The position numbers and the translations under genes were made by a program. Positions 22,519 through 23,767 of a DNA stretch of 23,767 bases are shown here, piece by piece (the stretch's first letter is position 1; each line of letters opens with the position of its first letter). This DNA comes from Faecalimonas sp. GTDB lineage: Bacteria; Bacillota_A; Clostridia; Lachnospirales; Lachnospiraceae. The stretch covers positions 1 to 23,767 of the forward strand of contig JAPFCT010000171.1 in the NCBI GenBank assembly GCA_026169575.1, written 5' to 3'. The notes beneath the pieces are model-generated. The model worked only from the letters and a program-made list of their open reading frames with translations, did not search any database and was not told the DNA's origin.

Positions 22519-23563
22519 TGACTTCTTTCACGGTTTCTATTTTTTGTGCCCGGTAAGCATATTTCCCGCAGAACAAAAGCGCATGCTCTGTGTCTCCTTT
22601 TGCCGCTGCGATCAGTGCGTCTGTAATGCAGTACGGGATTTCCTGCGGTCTGCAGTTTTTGATACAGCCGTGGCATGGACTGTGTAAAATCTGTTCTCCG
22701 GACATCACCCGTCTCATAAATGGATTCAAAATCGCACGTCCCGGCATGCCGACCGGACTTTTCACAATGACGATATCCTCCTCTTTTGCATTTAAGTATG
22801 CTTCTTTGTAGCGGATATCTGCATCACACTCCTCTGTCGTCACAAACCTTGTCGCCACCTGCACACCATCCATTCCAAGTGCAAGCGCCCGCATCACATC
22901 GCTGTGACTCTCGATCCCCCCTGCCAGAAATACCGGGATTTTACGGTCGTAGCGCTCCTCATACTCCCTGACAACTTCCCGGATCCTCCGGATCTCCTCC
23001 TCGTAAGTTTCTCTGTCATACAGCGCAAGCTGATCTTTTGTAAAACCGAGATGTCCTCCGGCAGACGGGCCCTCGATCACCAGCAGATCTGCAGCCCGGC
23101 GGTACTTTCTGTCCCAGTATTTCAAGATCACCTTCGCTGACTTTTCTGTGGAGACGACCGGGGCAATCTGCACCTTGCTTCCCTCCACATATTTCGGCAA
23201 GTCTGTCGGAAGTCCGGCGCCTGAAATGATCAGATCTGCTCCTGCGCGGACAGCCTGGCGGACATACTCCTCATAATGCTGCATCGCTACCATAATATTA
23301 AATCCGACAATTCCATCCGGCGAAAGTTTTCTCGCCTTTTGCATCTCTTTTTTGATCGCCCGCAGATTTGCCTCTTTTGCATTCGTATCAAAATCAGGTT
23401 CCCGGTATCCGATCTGGGCAGCGGAGATGATCCCCGCTGCCCCTTCTTTTGCCACACTGCCAGCCAGCCTTCCAAGACTGATCCCAACTCCCATTCCCCC
23501 CTGAATGACCGGAACCTTCAGCTGCTTTTCTCCAATCCATACTGCTTTTTCTTTCCACTTCAT
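22490..23563 (-). CDS. Nitronate monooxygenase / FabK-like FMN enzyme with C-terminal cysteine motif
   Basis: The 357-residue protein is a TIM-barrel flavoprotein of the nitronate monooxygenase/2-nitropropane dioxygenase family, which also contains the enoyl-ACP reductase FabK. It shows VPVIQGGMGVGISLGRLAG near the N-terminus, GADLIISGAGLPTDLPKYV, EGPSAGGHLGF with the family histidine, and FLAGGIESHSDVMRALALGMDGVQVATRF for FMN phosphate binding. After the barrel comes an unusual cysteine cluster, C297xxC300xxxC304x7C312 (CHGCIKNCRPQEIPYC), which could bind a metal or iron-sulfur centre. It lies 69 bases downstream of a probable accA, which favours a lipid-related oxidoreductase over nitroalkane detoxification; the reaction cannot be settled from sequence. 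Confidence 0.82.
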   Translation of the reverse strand: MKWKEKAVWIGEKQLKVPVIQGGMGVGISLGRLAGSVAKEGAAGIISAAQIGYREPDFDTNAKEANLRAIKKEMQKARKLSPDGIVGFNIMVAMQHYEEYVRQAVRAGADLIISGAGLPTDLPKYVEGSKVQIAPVVSTEKSAKVILKYWDRKYRRAADLLVIEGPSAGGHLGFTKDQLALYDRETYEEEIRRIREVVREYEERYDRKIPVFLAGGIESHSDVMRALALGMDGVQVATRFVTTEECDADIRYKEAYLNAKEEDIVIVKSPVGMPGRAILNPFMRRVMSGEQILHSPCHGCIKNCRPQEIPYCITDALIAAAKGDTEHALLFCGKYAYRAQKIETVKEVIASLLDPCV

Positions 23564-23632
23564 ACCTTGTACCTGCTCTCTGTGTTTCTTTCCTGTTGCT
23601 CTGTTTCTTTGTAATCTTTTTCTGTTTTTCCC

Positions 23633-23767
23633 TTACAGTCTGCGGAACCGCTCATACCTTTTTTCGGTAAGTTCTGCCGGTTCCACTGTCCGGTACTTCT
23701 CCAGAAATAATCGGATCTCTTTTTGCAGAGGAACTGTCACCTGCTCCAGGGTTTCCCTTGTAAATAC
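23633..23767 (-). CDS. accA: Probable acetyl-CoA carboxylase carboxyltransferase alpha subunit, C-terminal fragment
   Basis: Only the last 44 codons and the TAA (23633-23635) are in the window; the gene continues beyond base 23767. The tail includes TLEQVTVPLQKEIRLFLEKY and ends LTEKRYERFRRL. It resembles the C-terminus of AccA, where a helix is followed by a LxxxRYxKFRxxG-like end. The fragment is short, so the call is tentative. If correct, the fatty-acid synthesis operon lies just outside the right edge and the downstream flavoprotein and MarR genes belong to its border. Confidence 0.5.
   Translation of the reverse strand, partial: VFTRETLEQVTVPLQKEIRLFLEKYRTVEPAELTEKRYERFRRL

Overview
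The window looks like a chromosomal segment of an anaerobic Firmicute, most likely Lachnospiraceae. The basis is AGGAGG-type ribosome binding sites, an ECF vitamin-transporter core next to truA, a complete [FeFe]-hydrogenase maturation operon, an iron-sulfur L-serine dehydratase split into two subunits, and a tandem glycine riboswitch. The taxon is inferred from gene content, not from a marker gene. I see no insertion sequence, phage gene, CRISPR array, tRNA or rRNA.

Layout. 1-564 (-): a YbaN-like membrane protein and a small histidine-rich, probably heme-binding membrane protein, translationally coupled behind a near-consensus Fur box. 795-1919 (-): nagA with its own terminator and promoter. 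2111-4303 (-): topB, divergent from a P1-family autoproteolytic peptidase (4500-5537, +). 5653-6675 (-): an uncharacterised coiled-coil protein. 6750-10060 (-): truA, ecfT, ecfA2 and ecfA1, read from one good promoter. 10195-10713 (-): a cyclophilin.

10714-11185 is a divergent regulatory region. It holds three imperfect 26-28 bp direct repeats, an extended -10 promoter, and a roughly 145-nt structured leader ending in a strong terminator. This lies ahead of the operon TM1266-like regulator, hydE, hydG, hydF (11186-15313, +). No hydrogenase structural gene is in the window. A bidirectional terminator separates hydF from an orphan PTS EIIC-like transporter (15522-16538, -). That transporter gene is preceded by a tandem glycine riboswitch whose last helix competes with a terminator stem, which predicts an ON switch. 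Divergent from it are sdaAB and sdaAA (+). An Lrp/AsnC regulator (-) then sits back-to-back with aspA (+).

The right end (-) holds the 3' end of a probable accA, a nitronate monooxygenase/FabK-like flavoprotein, a MarR regulator and a sirtuin.

Together, the right half reads as amino-acid fermentation: glycine/serine handling, serine to pyruvate, aspartate to fumarate. It is combined with hydrogenase cofactor assembly and the edge of a lipid-synthesis locus. The best candidates for undescribed biology are the hyd leader RNA with its upstream repeats, and the glycine-controlled PTS-like transporter beside serine dehydratase.
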